Assembly: GCF_011050365.1 (NCBI RefSeq)
Contig: NZ_DRFV01000015.1
Span: 1-64,000 of the forward strand
From: Pseudohongiella sp.
GTDB lineage: Bacteria; Pseudomonadota; Gammaproteobacteria; Pseudomonadales; Pseudohongiellaceae
Direction: 5' to 3'
Length of the DNA: 64,000 nucleotides
The position numbers were made by a program, and so were the translations under genes. This document shows, piece by piece, positions 55,624-64,000 of this stretch. The notes beneath the pieces are model-generated. The model searched no databases. It was not told where the DNA came from and saw nothing but the letters and a program-made list of their open reading frames with translations. Position 1 is the first letter of the stretch. Each line of letters starts with the position of its first letter.

Positions 55624-56922
55624 TCAGACCGGCAAGTCGTCCGGCACAGAATTTACCCGGTATGCCTGGGTACCCTGTGGCGGCTCAAACCAGCCCGGAT
55701 CGTTATCACCGTCAAGTTCGTCACGTACCTTGATCAGGGTGAACATGCCACCCATTTCCATCGGCCCATACGGGCCCCGACCTCCCATCATTGCCAGCGT
55801 ATTTTGCGGGCCGCGCATATGGCCGGCATCGATATGCTCCTGGTGCGCCGACATGCCGTTCTCGCCCATCGCCATGTAGCCGGGAATCATCTGTCTTATC
55901 TCACGTGCCAGTTCTGACTGATCCACTCCTGTGGTGACCGGCAATTCATGACCCATGGCATTCATGGTGTGGTGAGACATGTGGCAATGCAACGGCCAGT
56001 CGCCGGCGACAGCGGTGAATTCCAGGTCCCGTGTCTGCCCGACCCCGACGATCTCGGTGACTTCCTTGCGCCACTGGCCCCGCGGCCAGCGGCCACCATC
56101 GGATCCGGTGACATCAAACTGTACGCCGTGCATGTGCATGGGATGATTGTACATTGACAGATTACCGACTCTGACGCGTACCCGTTCCCCGTTCTGCGCC
56201 AGCAACGGAGCAATGGCAGGAAATACCTTGCTATTGATCGTCCATAGGTCGAAATCAGTCATCACGCTGGGGTCCGGCCGATAGGTGCCCGGGTGTATGG
56301 CCCAGTTGTGCAGGAGCAGGGCAAAGTCCCGATCAACATGATTGGCGTCATCCTGTTGTTTGGGATGAATAATGAACATCCCCATCATGCCCATGGCCAT
56401 CTGCAGCATTTCGTCAGCGTGCGGATGGTACATATGGGTGCCATGTTGCTTCAGGGTAAATTCGTAAACCCATGATTCGCCAGGTGGAATTGCTTTCTGA
56501 GTGAGCCCGGCCACACCGTCCATGCCGAAGGGCAGAATCAACCCATGCCAGTGCACGGTTGTGGGTTCCTTTAAGCGATTGGTGACAAAAATCCTGACCC
56601 GGTCACCTTCAACCGCTTCCAGTGTCGGCCCCGGCGTGCTGCCATTGTAGCCCCAGGCTTTGATGCGGGTGCCTTCGGCGAACTCATGATCTACCTCTTC
56701 GGCTATCAGGTGGAACTCCTTGACGCCATCGCGCATTTTGTAGGGCAGGGTGCGGCCATTCGGGGTCACCACCGGCGTATAGGGCCGATCGGTTGCCGCG
56801 TTCTGCGAACTGCTGTTGGTTGCCGGTGCTTGTGCGGTTTGCGTGCCTGCGGATCGGCCGCTTAGACCGGCACTGACAAAACCGGCGGCGCTGCCCAGCA
56901 GCAATTGTCGACGATTAATCAT
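55624..56922 (-). CDS. Multicopper oxidase with Met/His-rich insert
   Basis: A 432-residue exported oxidase starting MINRRQLLLGSAAG, a twin-arginine-type signal. All four copper-binding histidine motifs are present: HWH (124-126), HMYHPH (163-168), HPMHMH (260-265) and HCHMSHHTMNAM (312-323), giving type 1 ligands H260, C313, H318 and M323. A Met/His-rich stretch (about 346-392) follows, as in copper-tolerance oxidases. It is preceded by AGGAG and overlaps the TolC-family gene stop by eight bases, so the two are co-transcribed. A role in copper oxidation or detoxification in the periplasm is likely but not proven; laccase-like or nitrite-reductase-like activity is the alternative. Confidence 0.88.
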   Translation of the reverse strand: MINRRQLLLGSAAGFVSAGLSGRSAGTQTAQAPATNSSSQNAATDRPYTPVVTPNGRTLPYKMRDGVKEFHLIAEEVDHEFAEGTRIKAWGYNGSTPGPTLEAVEGDRVRIFVTNRLKEPTTVHWHGLILPFGMDGVAGLTQKAIPPGESWVYEFTLKQHGTHMYHPHADEMLQMAMGMMGMFIIHPKQQDDANHVDRDFALLLHNWAIHPGTYRPDPSVMTDFDLWTINSKVFPAIAPLLAQNGERVRVRVGNLSMYNHPMHMHGVQFDVTGSDGGRWPRGQWRKEVTEIVGVGQTRDLEFTAVAGDWPLHCHMSHHTMNAMGHELPVTTGVDQSELAREIRQMIPGYMAMGENGMSAHQEHIDAGHMRGPQNTLAMMGGRGPYGPMEMGGMFTLIKVRDELDGDNDPGWFEPPQGTQAYRVNSVPDDLPV

Positions 56923-58432
56923 GATGGTGCTCCTGATGGTTGGAGGATTCAGAGTCCAGAGAGTGTGGCGCAGGCGAGTGTGGTGAAGAAGAGTCCGGTG
57001 ACAGGGCAGATGGATCCGATGTCGGTACCAATCCGGCGACAAACGTATCAGCGGTGTTGGCTGAATGCTGCATGAAATCAGCGTGCTCTGCCCAGTAACG
57101 CTCAAGCAGACTGACATAACGCATCACGGTCTCGGTTTCCTGTTGTTTGACACTGATCAGCTCAAACGGGCCTGACAACATGAAATTGTATTCCTGCAGA
57201 ACCAGTTCCAGCATGCGTTGTTGGCGCGGAATGTCCTGGTCGCGCAATTGCCTGACCTGTTGCGACAGGTTGAGCAGGTTGTTGAGGTTGCGGCTGAGTT
57301 GATGGGCGATGGCAAGTTGCAGGGCCTGCTCATCGGCAGTTAATTGTACAAGCCGTGATTGTATTGACGAAACCCGATGCTGACCGCGATCAAACAGCGG
57401 CAGACTCAGGTCCAGTTCCAGGCCCGACGCGGTGCTGCCGTCGGGTTCGCGTTCGGTGACAAGCCCAAGGCCAAGCTCTGACATACCAAACTGCTTCTGC
57501 TGCAAATCCAGGCGGCGCTCCAGGGATTCGCGCGTATTGCGCATCATGGTAACCTCGGGACGTTGCTGCATGGCTGTTGTCAGCAATGCTGCAAAGGTAT
57601 CCGCATTCTGCAGGATGGCTCGCAATGCCGCCGGTGTCAGCAGATCTGCGTCTGTATCCGGCAAGGCATCAGGTACCACCAACTCACTGTTGAATGGCAG
57701 ACCCAGTGCCAGCTCCAGCTCAGCCAGTCTGATATCAGCATCGGTTATGGCTTGCTGAGCGGCCAGTTGCTGTCGGGCAAGCTCGTCTTCGTAGCGTAAT
57801 TGCTCCAGTTCGCTCAGATTGCCGGCCTGGTTCAGCTGGCGAGCCAGTTCGGCATTGAGCCGCGCAGCTTCCGCTGTCTGTTGTTGTTGTCGGCTTGCGT
57901 GTCGGGCAGCGACGACAGCGAAGTAGCGGCTGCGAACAGCGCCAAGTTCGCGGGTTAACGCGGTCAGTGCGCCGGTTCGCGCTGCCTCCAGTTCGGCACC
58001 CGCCAGGCGCTTTCGCATGGGCAGTGTCAGCCAGTCGAGGATGCCCAGGCTGATGCCGAATTCGGTCTTCCAGCTGCCCTCAGCACGCAGCGCGGATGCG
58101 CTGAATCCCGGGTTATTGATTAATGTGGCCTGGCGGTAATCGGCATCGGCGATCCCTTGTGATGCCAGTATCGATCTGATGGCCGGGCTGTGCTGCAAGG
58201 CGAAAGCCTGGGCCTGCGCCGGATTCAGGATAGTTGCGGGGTTATCAGTTGTCACCTGAACCGGTCTCGTCGCAATTGTGCCTAGCGCGGGCGACCAGTC
58301 ATGCAACGCCAGCAGCAGTGGCTGTTGATGAGAGTCGTCGGTTTTTCCGTATGCGGTCATTACATCGCCTGTTGTGCTGCATGCGATCAGTGCCGGCAGC
58401 AGCATCAACAGGGCAAACGCCTGAAATGGCAT
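56915..58432 (-). CDS. TolC-family outer-membrane efflux lipoprotein with His-rich tail
   Basis: A 505-residue outer-membrane factor: lipobox LIAC (C18), then two TolC-type repeats with long coiled coils (AARLNAELARQLNQAGNLSE; QQVRQLRDQDIPRQQRML). The C-terminus is Ser/Pro-rich and ends in NHQEHHHD, a possible metal-binding tail. CusC-like proteins of this type occur with copper oxidases. No RND permease or adaptor is encoded in this operon, but one set lies ~1.3 kb away. The ATG 58432 lies 62 bp after the Cys/His-rich gene. Confidence 0.87.
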   Translation of the reverse strand: MPFQAFALLMLLPALIACSTTGDVMTAYGKTDDSHQQPLLLALHDWSPALGTIATRPVQVTTDNPATILNPAQAQAFALQHSPAIRSILASQGIADADYRQATLINNPGFSASALRAEGSWKTEFGISLGILDWLTLPMRKRLAGAELEAARTGALTALTRELGAVRSRYFAVVAARHASRQQQQTAEAARLNAELARQLNQAGNLSELEQLRYEDELARQQLAAQQAITDADIRLAELELALGLPFNSELVVPDALPDTDADLLTPAALRAILQNADTFAALLTTAMQQRPEVTMMRNTRESLERRLDLQQKQFGMSELGLGLVTEREPDGSTASGLELDLSLPLFDRGQHRVSSIQSRLVQLTADEQALQLAIAHQLSRNLNNLLNLSQQVRQLRDQDIPRQQRMLELVLQEYNFMLSGPFELISVKQQETETVMRYVSLLERYWAEHADFMQHSANTADTFVAGLVPTSDPSALSPDSSSPHSPAPHSLDSESSNHQEHHHD

Positions 58433-58494
58433 AACAATAGTCCTTTCATGGTTTGAATTAACAGCCCCGGGTCAGGGACGGTTACAAATGCTGT

Positions 58495-58899
58495 TCAAAC
58501 TGAAAGGATGATGGGGGGACGGATGGGAAAATCCGGGAAACCTGCTGCCAGATCGTGGGACGGTATGGCGAGGCCGGCGCCTGCCAGTGACGATCGCTGC
58601 GCGTCACGCTCCAGCGTCAGCATGGTCTGCACCTTGTGGCAGCCACCGGTGCAGTGAAAACAGTCGGTTGTATCCGACTCGTGATGTACGCCTGGTTCGG
58701 CAGCAACAGCCGTGACTGCAGTTTTGCCATGACAGTCTTCGACCGTAGCGCCGACCGTCATGTCATGGGATGCATGGACGGAGACTGACGCGGCCGCCGA
58801 ATCGACAACGATACAGTGCACCAGCACATTGGCCAGTGCCTGGGATGGCAGCCAAAGCGCGAGCAGTAAAGCGGTCAGATATTGAATGCGTCTTGTCAT
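58495..58899 (-). CDS. Small exported Cys/His-rich protein
   Basis: A 134-residue protein with a signal peptide (RRIQYLTALLLALWLPSQAL, cleavage near ALA/NV at residue 23-24) and a mature part rich in His and Cys: C29, C56, C80, C83, C87 with DCFHCTGGCH at about 79-88. This suggests periplasmic metal binding; DUF2946-like proteins near copper genes are similar, but I am not certain of the family. I chose ATG 58899 because it gives a clean signal peptide; a TTG at 58920 adds seven residues. It leads the operon with the TolC-family and multicopper oxidase genes. Confidence 0.72.
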   Translation of the reverse strand: MTRRIQYLTALLLALWLPSQALANVLVHCIVVDSAAASVSVHASHDMTVGATVEDCHGKTAVTAVAAEPGVHHESDTTDCFHCTGGCHKVQTMLTLERDAQRSSLAGAGLAIPSHDLAAGFPDFPIRPPIILSV

Positions 58900-59012
58900 G
58901 GTGGTCGGAGTTTTACACAAAGGCTTACTGTAAGTAAATGCAGGTGCGATGCCTGGCAGTCATGGTCAGGATGTTGATTGACGGGTGGTGCGCCTTATAT
59001 TCATGCCTGTTA

Positions 59013-59048
59013 CACTAATTCCGGTAATAAAGATTACCGGAATTAGTG
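59013..59048. repeat. Perfect 16-bp inverted repeat between the copper and RND operons
   Basis: CACTAATTCCGGTAAT (59013-59028) and its exact complement (59033-59048) are separated by only AAAG. There is no T-run. A second, bulged hairpin (59059-59086, GTCGCA and GCAGAA stems) lies next to it, between it and the 3' end of the phosphatase-like gene. It may be a terminator-like 3' structure, a regulator site for the Cys/His-rich gene, or a small mobile remnant. Confidence 0.75.
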
Positions 59049-59103
59049 GAGATGCAGGTCGCACAGTGCAGAACTTCTGCTGCGACTCCTTCACTTCTCC
59101 CGC

Positions 59104-59685
59104 TTAGTTGCCTGCGGTTGATGGCGTCCAGTCGCAGCCTTCACACTCGGCCGACTTACCGTTTTCTTCCAGCAAAGCAAAGATCAGGTCGCGCCAGGTT
59201 TCGTTGGGTTGCCAGACGGTATTCATATCGGCCTTGGCTTCGGCGACCGGCACGTCTTCGTAGATGACCCGATACAGAAAGCTGAAGGCTGTGGCGCGCG
59301 CGTTGACCTGGCAATGCAGCAGCGTTTTCATGTCCGGCGCACGTTGCATGGCGTCCGCGAAGGCATAAAAGTCGCGTTCGGTCGGATTGTTCCAGTCCAC
59401 CGGGATATGGATATAGTCCATGCCCAGGCCTTTGACCACCTGGTCGGCGTTGGCGATGGCATTCTGGTTATTGGTGAAAGCAATGTAGATAACGCGCTCA
59501 TAACCGGCATCGCGAACGGCAGAAAATTGTTCTACGGTAGGCTGGCCGGCGCTGGCAAAGCGGTTGCTGTACTCCCGAAAATTTGTGATTCCGGCCAGCG
59601 TAGCATTGGCGGGCGCCAGGTCTGCAGCGATCAGATGAGTACTCACTAACATTGATGCGATAATAGCCAAGCTTCTTTTTATCAT
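59104..59685 (-). CDS. Exported tyrosine-phosphatase-like protein (DUF442/Blh type)
   Basis: A 193-residue protein with a signal peptide (MIKRSLAIIASMLVSTHLIA, cleavage near residue 20-21) followed by a phosphatase-fold domain: AGQPTVEQFSAVRDAGYERVI, IPVDWNNPTERDFYAFADAM and the cysteine loop LLHCQVNARA (C125 with R130, spacing C-x4-R as in the DUF442 group). Such proteins are usually cytoplasmic or fused to hydrolases; export to the periplasm makes the substrate unclear. ATG 59685 is chosen since the frame further upstream overlaps the RND gene. It lies 40 bp after the RND permease on the same strand, so it is probably in its operon. Confidence 0.8.
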   Translation of the reverse strand: MIKRSLAIIASMLVSTHLIAADLAPANATLAGITNFREYSNRFASAGQPTVEQFSAVRDAGYERVIYIAFTNNQNAIANADQVVKGLGMDYIHIPVDWNNPTERDFYAFADAMQRAPDMKTLLHCQVNARATAFSFLYRVIYEDVPVAEAKADMNTVWQPNETWRDLIFALLEENGKSAECEGCDWTPSTAGN

Positions 59686-59725
59686 GCGATTGCTCTCTAT
59701 ATTTAATGTTATTTCTAATTTATGT

Positions 59726-62700
59726 TCAGGCGTATTTGGCGCTGGTGCCGGAGGTTGATACGCGGGAATCATCAGGCCGGATGCGGAAAAATACCGCATA
59801 AAACACCGGTACCGCAATCAGCGTCAACACGGAGGCGAATGCCAGACCTGCCATGATGGTCACTGACATACTGGCGAAGAAAGCGTCGGCGAGCAGCGGG
59901 ATCATGCCCAGAATGGTGGTGGCTGACGCCAGAAACACGGGGCGTAAACGACTGACACTGGCATCCAGGATCGCCGTATGGGGACCCTTGCCCTCTTCGA
60001 TCTGCAAATCGATTTCATCTACCAGCACAATGGCATTTTTCATCAGCATGCCAGACAGGCTCAGGACGCCGAGCAAGGCGGTAAAGCTGAACGGCAGGCC
60101 GCTGGCCAACAGCCCGATCGCAACACCGCACAGTGACATCGGCACCACCAGCCAGATAATCAGGGGCTGCCGCACCTTGCCAAAGATCAGCACTGAAATC
60201 ACCAGCATAACCATAAAGCTGAGCGGTAGCTGGGCTCCCAATGACGCCTGTGCTTCACCGGAAGCTTCCAGCTCCCCTCCCCAGTCCAATTGGTAGCCGG
60301 GAGGCAGGTGCATGGCTTCAATGTCGGCACGTACCCGGCGCAAGGCTTCGTCCGCCGTCAGTCCGGTGGCCGGTTCAGCTTGCACGGACAGGGTTCGCGT
60401 GCGGTCACGACGCATAATCAGGGTTTCTTCCGCGCGCGTATCAAAGCCGTCAATAACCTGAGTGATCGGCACATAACGCTGTTCACCCGAGCTCCACACC
60501 AGGCGCTCCTGCAGTCGCTCAACACGCAAGCGCTCAGCGGCCGGCGGCCGGATAATAATCGGAATGCGCTCGTCCGCCTCACGATAGGTACCCGCCCGGA
60601 CACCGGTGGTGGCGAACTCCAGAGTTTGGGCAACATCCGAACGGGCAATACCAGCCACGCGGGCGCGTTCTTCATTGAACCGGGGTGCGATAACCAGTTC
60701 GCGTTGCCGCCAGTTCTGGCGAATGTCGATTAACCCGGGCTCGGCATTAAATATGGACATTGCCTCCGTGCTCAGGGCTCGCAGTACTTCGGGGTCCGTG
60801 CCACTGAAACGGGCTTCAATCTTGGCGCCTGCACCTGGGCCAAACACCAGTCGGCGGGTCTGAATCTCGGCAGCCGGATAGGTCGCGCCCAGTTCTTCGC
60901 GTAGCTCCTGAGCCAGCTCATCGATCAGAAAACGATCTGCGGTACGAATAATGAGTTGACCATAAGCCGGGTTGGGTTGCTGCGGCTCATACGTCAGCAT
61001 AAAGCGGCTGGCTCCCTGCCCGATGAATGTCGACACTGCCTCGACGCCGGGTTTGGTCATCACCAGCTCGTCGATCTGTGCCAGATCACGCGCTGTGGCG
61101 CGTATGTCACTGCCCTGCGGCAAGCGATAGTCTACAAAAAAGATGGGCGTATTGGAGTCGGGGAAAAACGCCTGTTTGACGAAGCCGAACGCCCAGAAAC
61201 TGCTCGCAGTTATCAGGATCAGCAGCGCTATGGTCAGTCGCCGCCAGACCAGGCTGGCCTGCAGCGCCTTGCGATAGATGGCATAGAACATACCGCGATA
61301 AGGATCGCTGTCGGTGGCGCCCGGTTTTACCTTTAACAGGTACTCACCAAACAGCGGCGTGACGGTGATCGCCAGAATCCAGCTCAACAACAGTGATATG
61401 CCGATAACGGCGAACAGAGAGAACAGGAATTCGCCGGACGTGTCCGGTGACAGACCGATACCGGAAAACGCCATGATGCCGATCAGCGTGGCTCCCAACA
61501 ATGGCCATTGTGTGCGCGCGGCAGCATCACTGGCCGCCTTGTGGGCCGGCAAGCCGCGCTGCATGTTAATCAGCATGCCTTCGGCGATAACGATGGCATT
61601 ATCCACCAGCATCCCCATGGCAATAATCAGTGCGCCCAGCGAAATACGTTCCATTTCGATGGTAAACACACGCATCATAAACACGGTGCCCATGACGGTA
61701 AGCAGCAGCGTCAGCCCTACCACCAGGCCGACGCGCCAACCCATGAAAATACACAGAACACCTACCACGATGGCCACGGACAAGGCCAGGTTGATGATAA
61801 AACTGCCAATGGCTTCGTCTACGACCACGTGTTGCGCGTAAATGGGCTCAAGTTCGACACCCAACGGGATGCGGGGAGCCAGGTTGTCCAGGGCCGCATC
61901 AACCGCCTGCCCGACTTCCACAATGTTTTCGGTCGCCACCCCGGCGATGGCGAGGGTAAAGGCGCTACGGCCATTGTGACGTATCAGATGGTCGGGTATT
62001 TCTTCACTTTGCCGCGATACTGTCGCGACATCTATCAGGGCAATCTGGTCGGTACTGCCGGGTCTGCCGATGCGCAATGATTCGATATTGCTGACGCTGT
62101 CCAGGCCGGGCCGGGAGCTGATACGTACGTTCAGGTCGTCGACACGGGCCGCGCCGGCGCTTTGCACAGTGTTCTCCGCCTGAATGCTGTTGACAATTTG
62201 TGCCAGTGGCAGGCCGGTGGCGATAAGCCTGTCATTGGGCAATTCAACGTAGATGGCCTCTTCCGGCAAGCCACGGGTTTCGACCTTGGCGACGCCGTTT
62301 ACAGTCAGCAGTTCGCGTCGCAAAAAGGAGGCGACATCGCGGATTTCATTGTCGTCGAACGCGGGCGCTGTAACCGCGTAAAAAATGCCGAAGACATCTG
62401 CAAAATCATCGTTGACCATGGACGGACCCGCGCCGTCGGGCAGGTTACGTTGAAAGTCGCCGACCTTGCGGCGCAACTCATCCCATACCTGCGGGATTTC
62501 GTCGCCGTCATAGGTGTCCTGAATTTCGACGGTGATTTCCGAGCGCCCAGGGACCGACTTGGAGGTAATGCGTTTAAGCTGGGACAGCTGCTGGATGGCA
62601 GATTCCAGGTGCTCGGTGACCTCAAGTTCAACCTCTTGCGCGGTGGCGCCGGGGTACGGTGTCACGACCACCGCCTGCTTCAGGGTGAATGCCGGATCCT

Positions 62701-62806
62701 CCAGGCGCCCCAGGGTCAGGATGCCCCAGAGTCCGCCCAACATCAGGATCAGAATGAACAACCATGTATTGACCGGACGGTCGATGGCATAACGCGCAAA
62801 ATCCAT
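59726..62806 (-). CDS. RND efflux permease (HAE type)
   Basis: A 1026-residue inner-membrane pump of the AcrB/TriC-like group. Membrane helices fall in the usual 1+5+1+5 pattern, with large periplasmic loops between. The proton-relay aspartate is in AMGMLVDNAIVIAEG (helix 4). The first helix is RPVNTWLFILILMLGGLWGI. The sequence lacks the heavy-metal (CusA) features I would expect, and resembles hydrophobic-compound pumps such as TriC. It follows its adaptor by 12 bp, and no outer-membrane factor lies in the same operon. Confidence 0.93.
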   Translation of the reverse strand: MDFARYAIDRPVNTWLFILILMLGGLWGILTLGRLEDPAFTLKQAVVVTPYPGATAQEVELEVTEHLESAIQQLSQLKRITSKSVPGRSEITVEIQDTYDGDEIPQVWDELRRKVGDFQRNLPDGAGPSMVNDDFADVFGIFYAVTAPAFDDNEIRDVASFLRRELLTVNGVAKVETRGLPEEAIYVELPNDRLIATGLPLAQIVNSIQAENTVQSAGAARVDDLNVRISSRPGLDSVSNIESLRIGRPGSTDQIALIDVATVSRQSEEIPDHLIRHNGRSAFTLAIAGVATENIVEVGQAVDAALDNLAPRIPLGVELEPIYAQHVVVDEAIGSFIINLALSVAIVVGVLCIFMGWRVGLVVGLTLLLTVMGTVFMMRVFTIEMERISLGALIIAMGMLVDNAIVIAEGMLINMQRGLPAHKAASDAAARTQWPLLGATLIGIMAFSGIGLSPDTSGEFLFSLFAVIGISLLLSWILAITVTPLFGEYLLKVKPGATDSDPYRGMFYAIYRKALQASLVWRRLTIALLILITASSFWAFGFVKQAFFPDSNTPIFFVDYRLPQGSDIRATARDLAQIDELVMTKPGVEAVSTFIGQGASRFMLTYEPQQPNPAYGQLIIRTADRFLIDELAQELREELGATYPAAEIQTRRLVFGPGAGAKIEARFSGTDPEVLRALSTEAMSIFNAEPGLIDIRQNWRQRELVIAPRFNEERARVAGIARSDVAQTLEFATTGVRAGTYREADERIPIIIRPPAAERLRVERLQERLVWSSGEQRYVPITQVIDGFDTRAEETLIMRRDRTRTLSVQAEPATGLTADEALRRVRADIEAMHLPPGYQLDWGGELEASGEAQASLGAQLPLSFMVMLVISVLIFGKVRQPLIIWLVVPMSLCGVAIGLLASGLPFSFTALLGVLSLSGMLMKNAIVLVDEIDLQIEEGKGPHTAILDASVSRLRPVFLASATTILGMIPLLADAFFASMSVTIMAGLAFASVLTLIAVPVFYAVFFRIRPDDSRVSTSGTSAKYA

Positions 62807-62818
62807 CTTGTTGTTCCC

Positions 62819-63898
62819 TCAGCGAGCGTTTCGGTAAGGTGTCACGGCCATGCCGTCATACAGCATGTGGGCGCCTGCGGTAACGATCTGTTCGCCCGGC
62901 TGCAAACCTTCATGAATAACGACGCGGTTGGAGCCCAGTGCGCCCACGGTGACCGTTCTCGGACTGACAATGCCCTCACCTGCGTTATAGACCCAGACCC
63001 GAAAGCTGCCGTCATCGGCCGTATCAAGTGCCGCAGCCGGCACATCAATACGCGGCACCAGGAAATTGTCGCTGGACTGCACTGCCACGGTCGCTGTCAT
63101 GCCCGGCAGGATATTGATGCCCTCCTGGCGTGCGAGTCCGAAACTGACCTGATAGGTCTGGGTTACGGGATCCGCCTCGGTCGCGTGCTCGCGGTAACTC
63201 AGCGGAAACTGGCGCCCGGGATAGGCGGAAATCTCGGTTGTGACAGTAAAGCGTTCCGGAGTTTGCAGCATGGCCATCAGGCTTTCCGGCACCGAAATGT
63301 GGACGCGAAGCTCGGTAACATCCTGTACCCGCACGACTGCGGTGCCCGCCTGCACCTGGGTAAATGAATCTACAATGCGGCGCGTGATCAGGGCATCGAA
63401 AGGTGCCTCAATGCGGGTGTAGGCAAGATTTCGTTGTGCGGCACGCAAGGCCAGTTCGCGCATCTCCAGGTCCGACGCGGCACGATCGTAGGTGGCGCGC
63501 GGGATCGCCCCGCTGTCCAGCATCTTGCGGTTACGCTCGTAATCCAGCGTGCTCAGGTCGAGCGCGACCCTGGCCTCGCTGACGGCGAGTGCGTAATCAG
63601 CGTCGTCCAGTTCCGCGATCAGTTCGCCACGCGGCACAATGGCGCCCTGCTGGACCGGCATGCGGGCGATACGACCGCCAACCTGGAAGGCAAGATCAAC
63701 CGTACTCAGGGCGTCGACAACGCCGACAAAACGACGCACACCCTCGGCGCGATCCTGACCAATGGTTTCCAGGCGCACCGTACGCAGCTCGCGTCCGTTG
63801 TCCTGCTCTGCCGTGCTTTCCTGGCAGGCGCTAAGAATGGAAAACAGACTCAACAGCAACGTGACGCGAACCAGCAGCGACCGTAAGGAGCGGCTCAT
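62819..63898 (-). CDS. RND efflux periplasmic adaptor lipoprotein
   Basis: A 359-residue membrane-fusion protein linking the RND permease to an outer-membrane channel. It has a lipobox (FSILSAC, lipidated C25), a lipoyl-type half FQVGGRIARMPVQQGAIVPRGELIAEL at about residues 71-97, a short coiled coil, the second lipoyl half AYTRIEAPFDALITRRIVD, and beta-barrel and membrane-proximal domains. It precedes the permease by 12 bp. Its ATG overlaps the stop of the upstream gene (ATGA). Confidence 0.93.
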   Translation of the reverse strand: MSRSLRSLLVRVTLLLSLFSILSACQESTAEQDNGRELRTVRLETIGQDRAEGVRRFVGVVDALSTVDLAFQVGGRIARMPVQQGAIVPRGELIAELDDADYALAVSEARVALDLSTLDYERNRKMLDSGAIPRATYDRAASDLEMRELALRAAQRNLAYTRIEAPFDALITRRIVDSFTQVQAGTAVVRVQDVTELRVHISVPESLMAMLQTPERFTVTTEISAYPGRQFPLSYREHATEADPVTQTYQVSFGLARQEGINILPGMTATVAVQSSDNFLVPRIDVPAAALDTADDGSFRVWVYNAGEGIVSPRTVTVGALGSNRVVIHEGLQPGEQIVTAGAHMLYDGMAVTPYRNAR

Positions 63899-63999
63899 GA
63901 CATTTCCTCGGATAATTGCAGAAGTTTTTGAAAAAGCTTGGTTTTCTCAGCCTGTGGATACGGCGAGATACCCAATATGTGATGGAACCAGATGCCGTC
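63895..63999 (-). CDS. C-terminal fragment of a probable TetR-type regulator (5' end outside window)
   Basis: The frame is open from the window edge and ends at the TGA 63895-63897, giving the last 34 residues (DGIWFHHILG ... LSEEMS). The motif DGIW and the helical end resemble the C-terminus of TetR-family repressors, which often precede RND adaptor genes. Only 34 residues are seen, so the family is a guess supported by position. The stop overlaps the adaptor start by four bases (ATGA), implying one operon. Confidence 0.5.
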   Translation of the reverse strand, partial: DGIWFHHILGISPYPQAEKTKLFQKLLQLSEEMS

Positions 64000-64000
64000 G

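Noticed and set aside
59726-62806. Heavy-metal (CusA-like) identity for the RND pump
   Set aside because: Nearby copper-type genes suggested it, but the sequence resembles hydrophobic-compound pumps such as TriC and lacks the metal-pump features I would expect.
62162-63367. 401-codon plus-strand frame
   Set aside because: It is antisense to the RND permease and adaptor, both clearly real.

Overview
This is a chromosomal window from a gammaproteobacterium, most likely a free-living (probably marine) relative of the pseudomonad/Cellvibrio-type lineages. The evidence is gene order and protein family rather than any marker gene: dnaX-ybaB-recR, gltA divergent from sdhCDAB-sucAB-lpd-sucCD, and rpmF-plsX-fabD-fabG-acpP-fabF-pabC-mltG-tmk-holB-pilZ without fabH all follow the layout known from Pseudomonas, while a DUF3450/TtpC/ExbB/ExbD/TonB/TPR cluster is the TonB2 type known from Vibrio and Shewanella. 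Genus-level assignment is not possible from sequence alone. Almost everything is core genome. I see no phage, insertion sequence or CRISPR array.

Layout. 1-5.9 kb: end of dnaX (the window opens in a run of A that may be its frameshift site), ybaB, recR, rnd, ycgN, a small membrane protein and a MoxR ATPase/VWA pair. 5.9-15.9 kb: fadD, hrpA, mlaA, then a leftward TerB-like gene plus dusA, divergent from gltX and a tRNA-Ala(GGC). 16-29 kb: citrate synthase, succinate dehydrogenase, 2-oxoglutarate dehydrogenase and succinyl-CoA synthetase, i.e. a large part of the TCA cycle in one locus. 29.4-34.6 kb: the TonB2-type energy transduction operon. 34.6-38.7 kb: htpG with a heat-shock-type promoter, a hairpin-rich non-coding stretch, and argS. 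38.8-49.5 kb: rluC followed by the ribosomal/fatty-acid/cell-wall/DNA-replication cluster from yceD to pilZ. 49.5-55.6 kb: a DUF411 lipoprotein, a hydroxyglutarate-oxidase-like flavoenzyme, gamma-glutamyltransferase divergent from glutathione reductase, and a membrane diguanylate cyclase. 55.6-64 kb: a leftward envelope/export region with a multicopper oxidase, a His-tailed TolC-family lipoprotein, a Cys/His-rich exported protein, an exported phosphatase-like protein, an RND pump with its adaptor, and the tail of a probable TetR-type regulator.

How the parts work together. The gltA-sdh-suc block should act as a coordinated respiratory-carbon unit. The fab cluster couples ribosomal protein L32 to phospholipid and fatty-acid synthesis. 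The TonB2 operon supplies proton-motive force to outer-membrane receptors. The last 8 kb looks like two adjoining operons for metal handling and efflux, in which the outer-membrane channel sits with the copper oxidase and not with the RND pump.

No clearly new multi-gene system is visible. The most interesting observations are regulatory or structural: the poly-A run in dnaX, a sigma-32-type htpG promoter interleaved with the upstream terminator, a near-consensus promoter that ends at the yceD start codon (leaderless candidate), a cluster of perfect hairpins 3' of argS, and a perfect 16-bp inverted repeat between the two efflux/copper operons.
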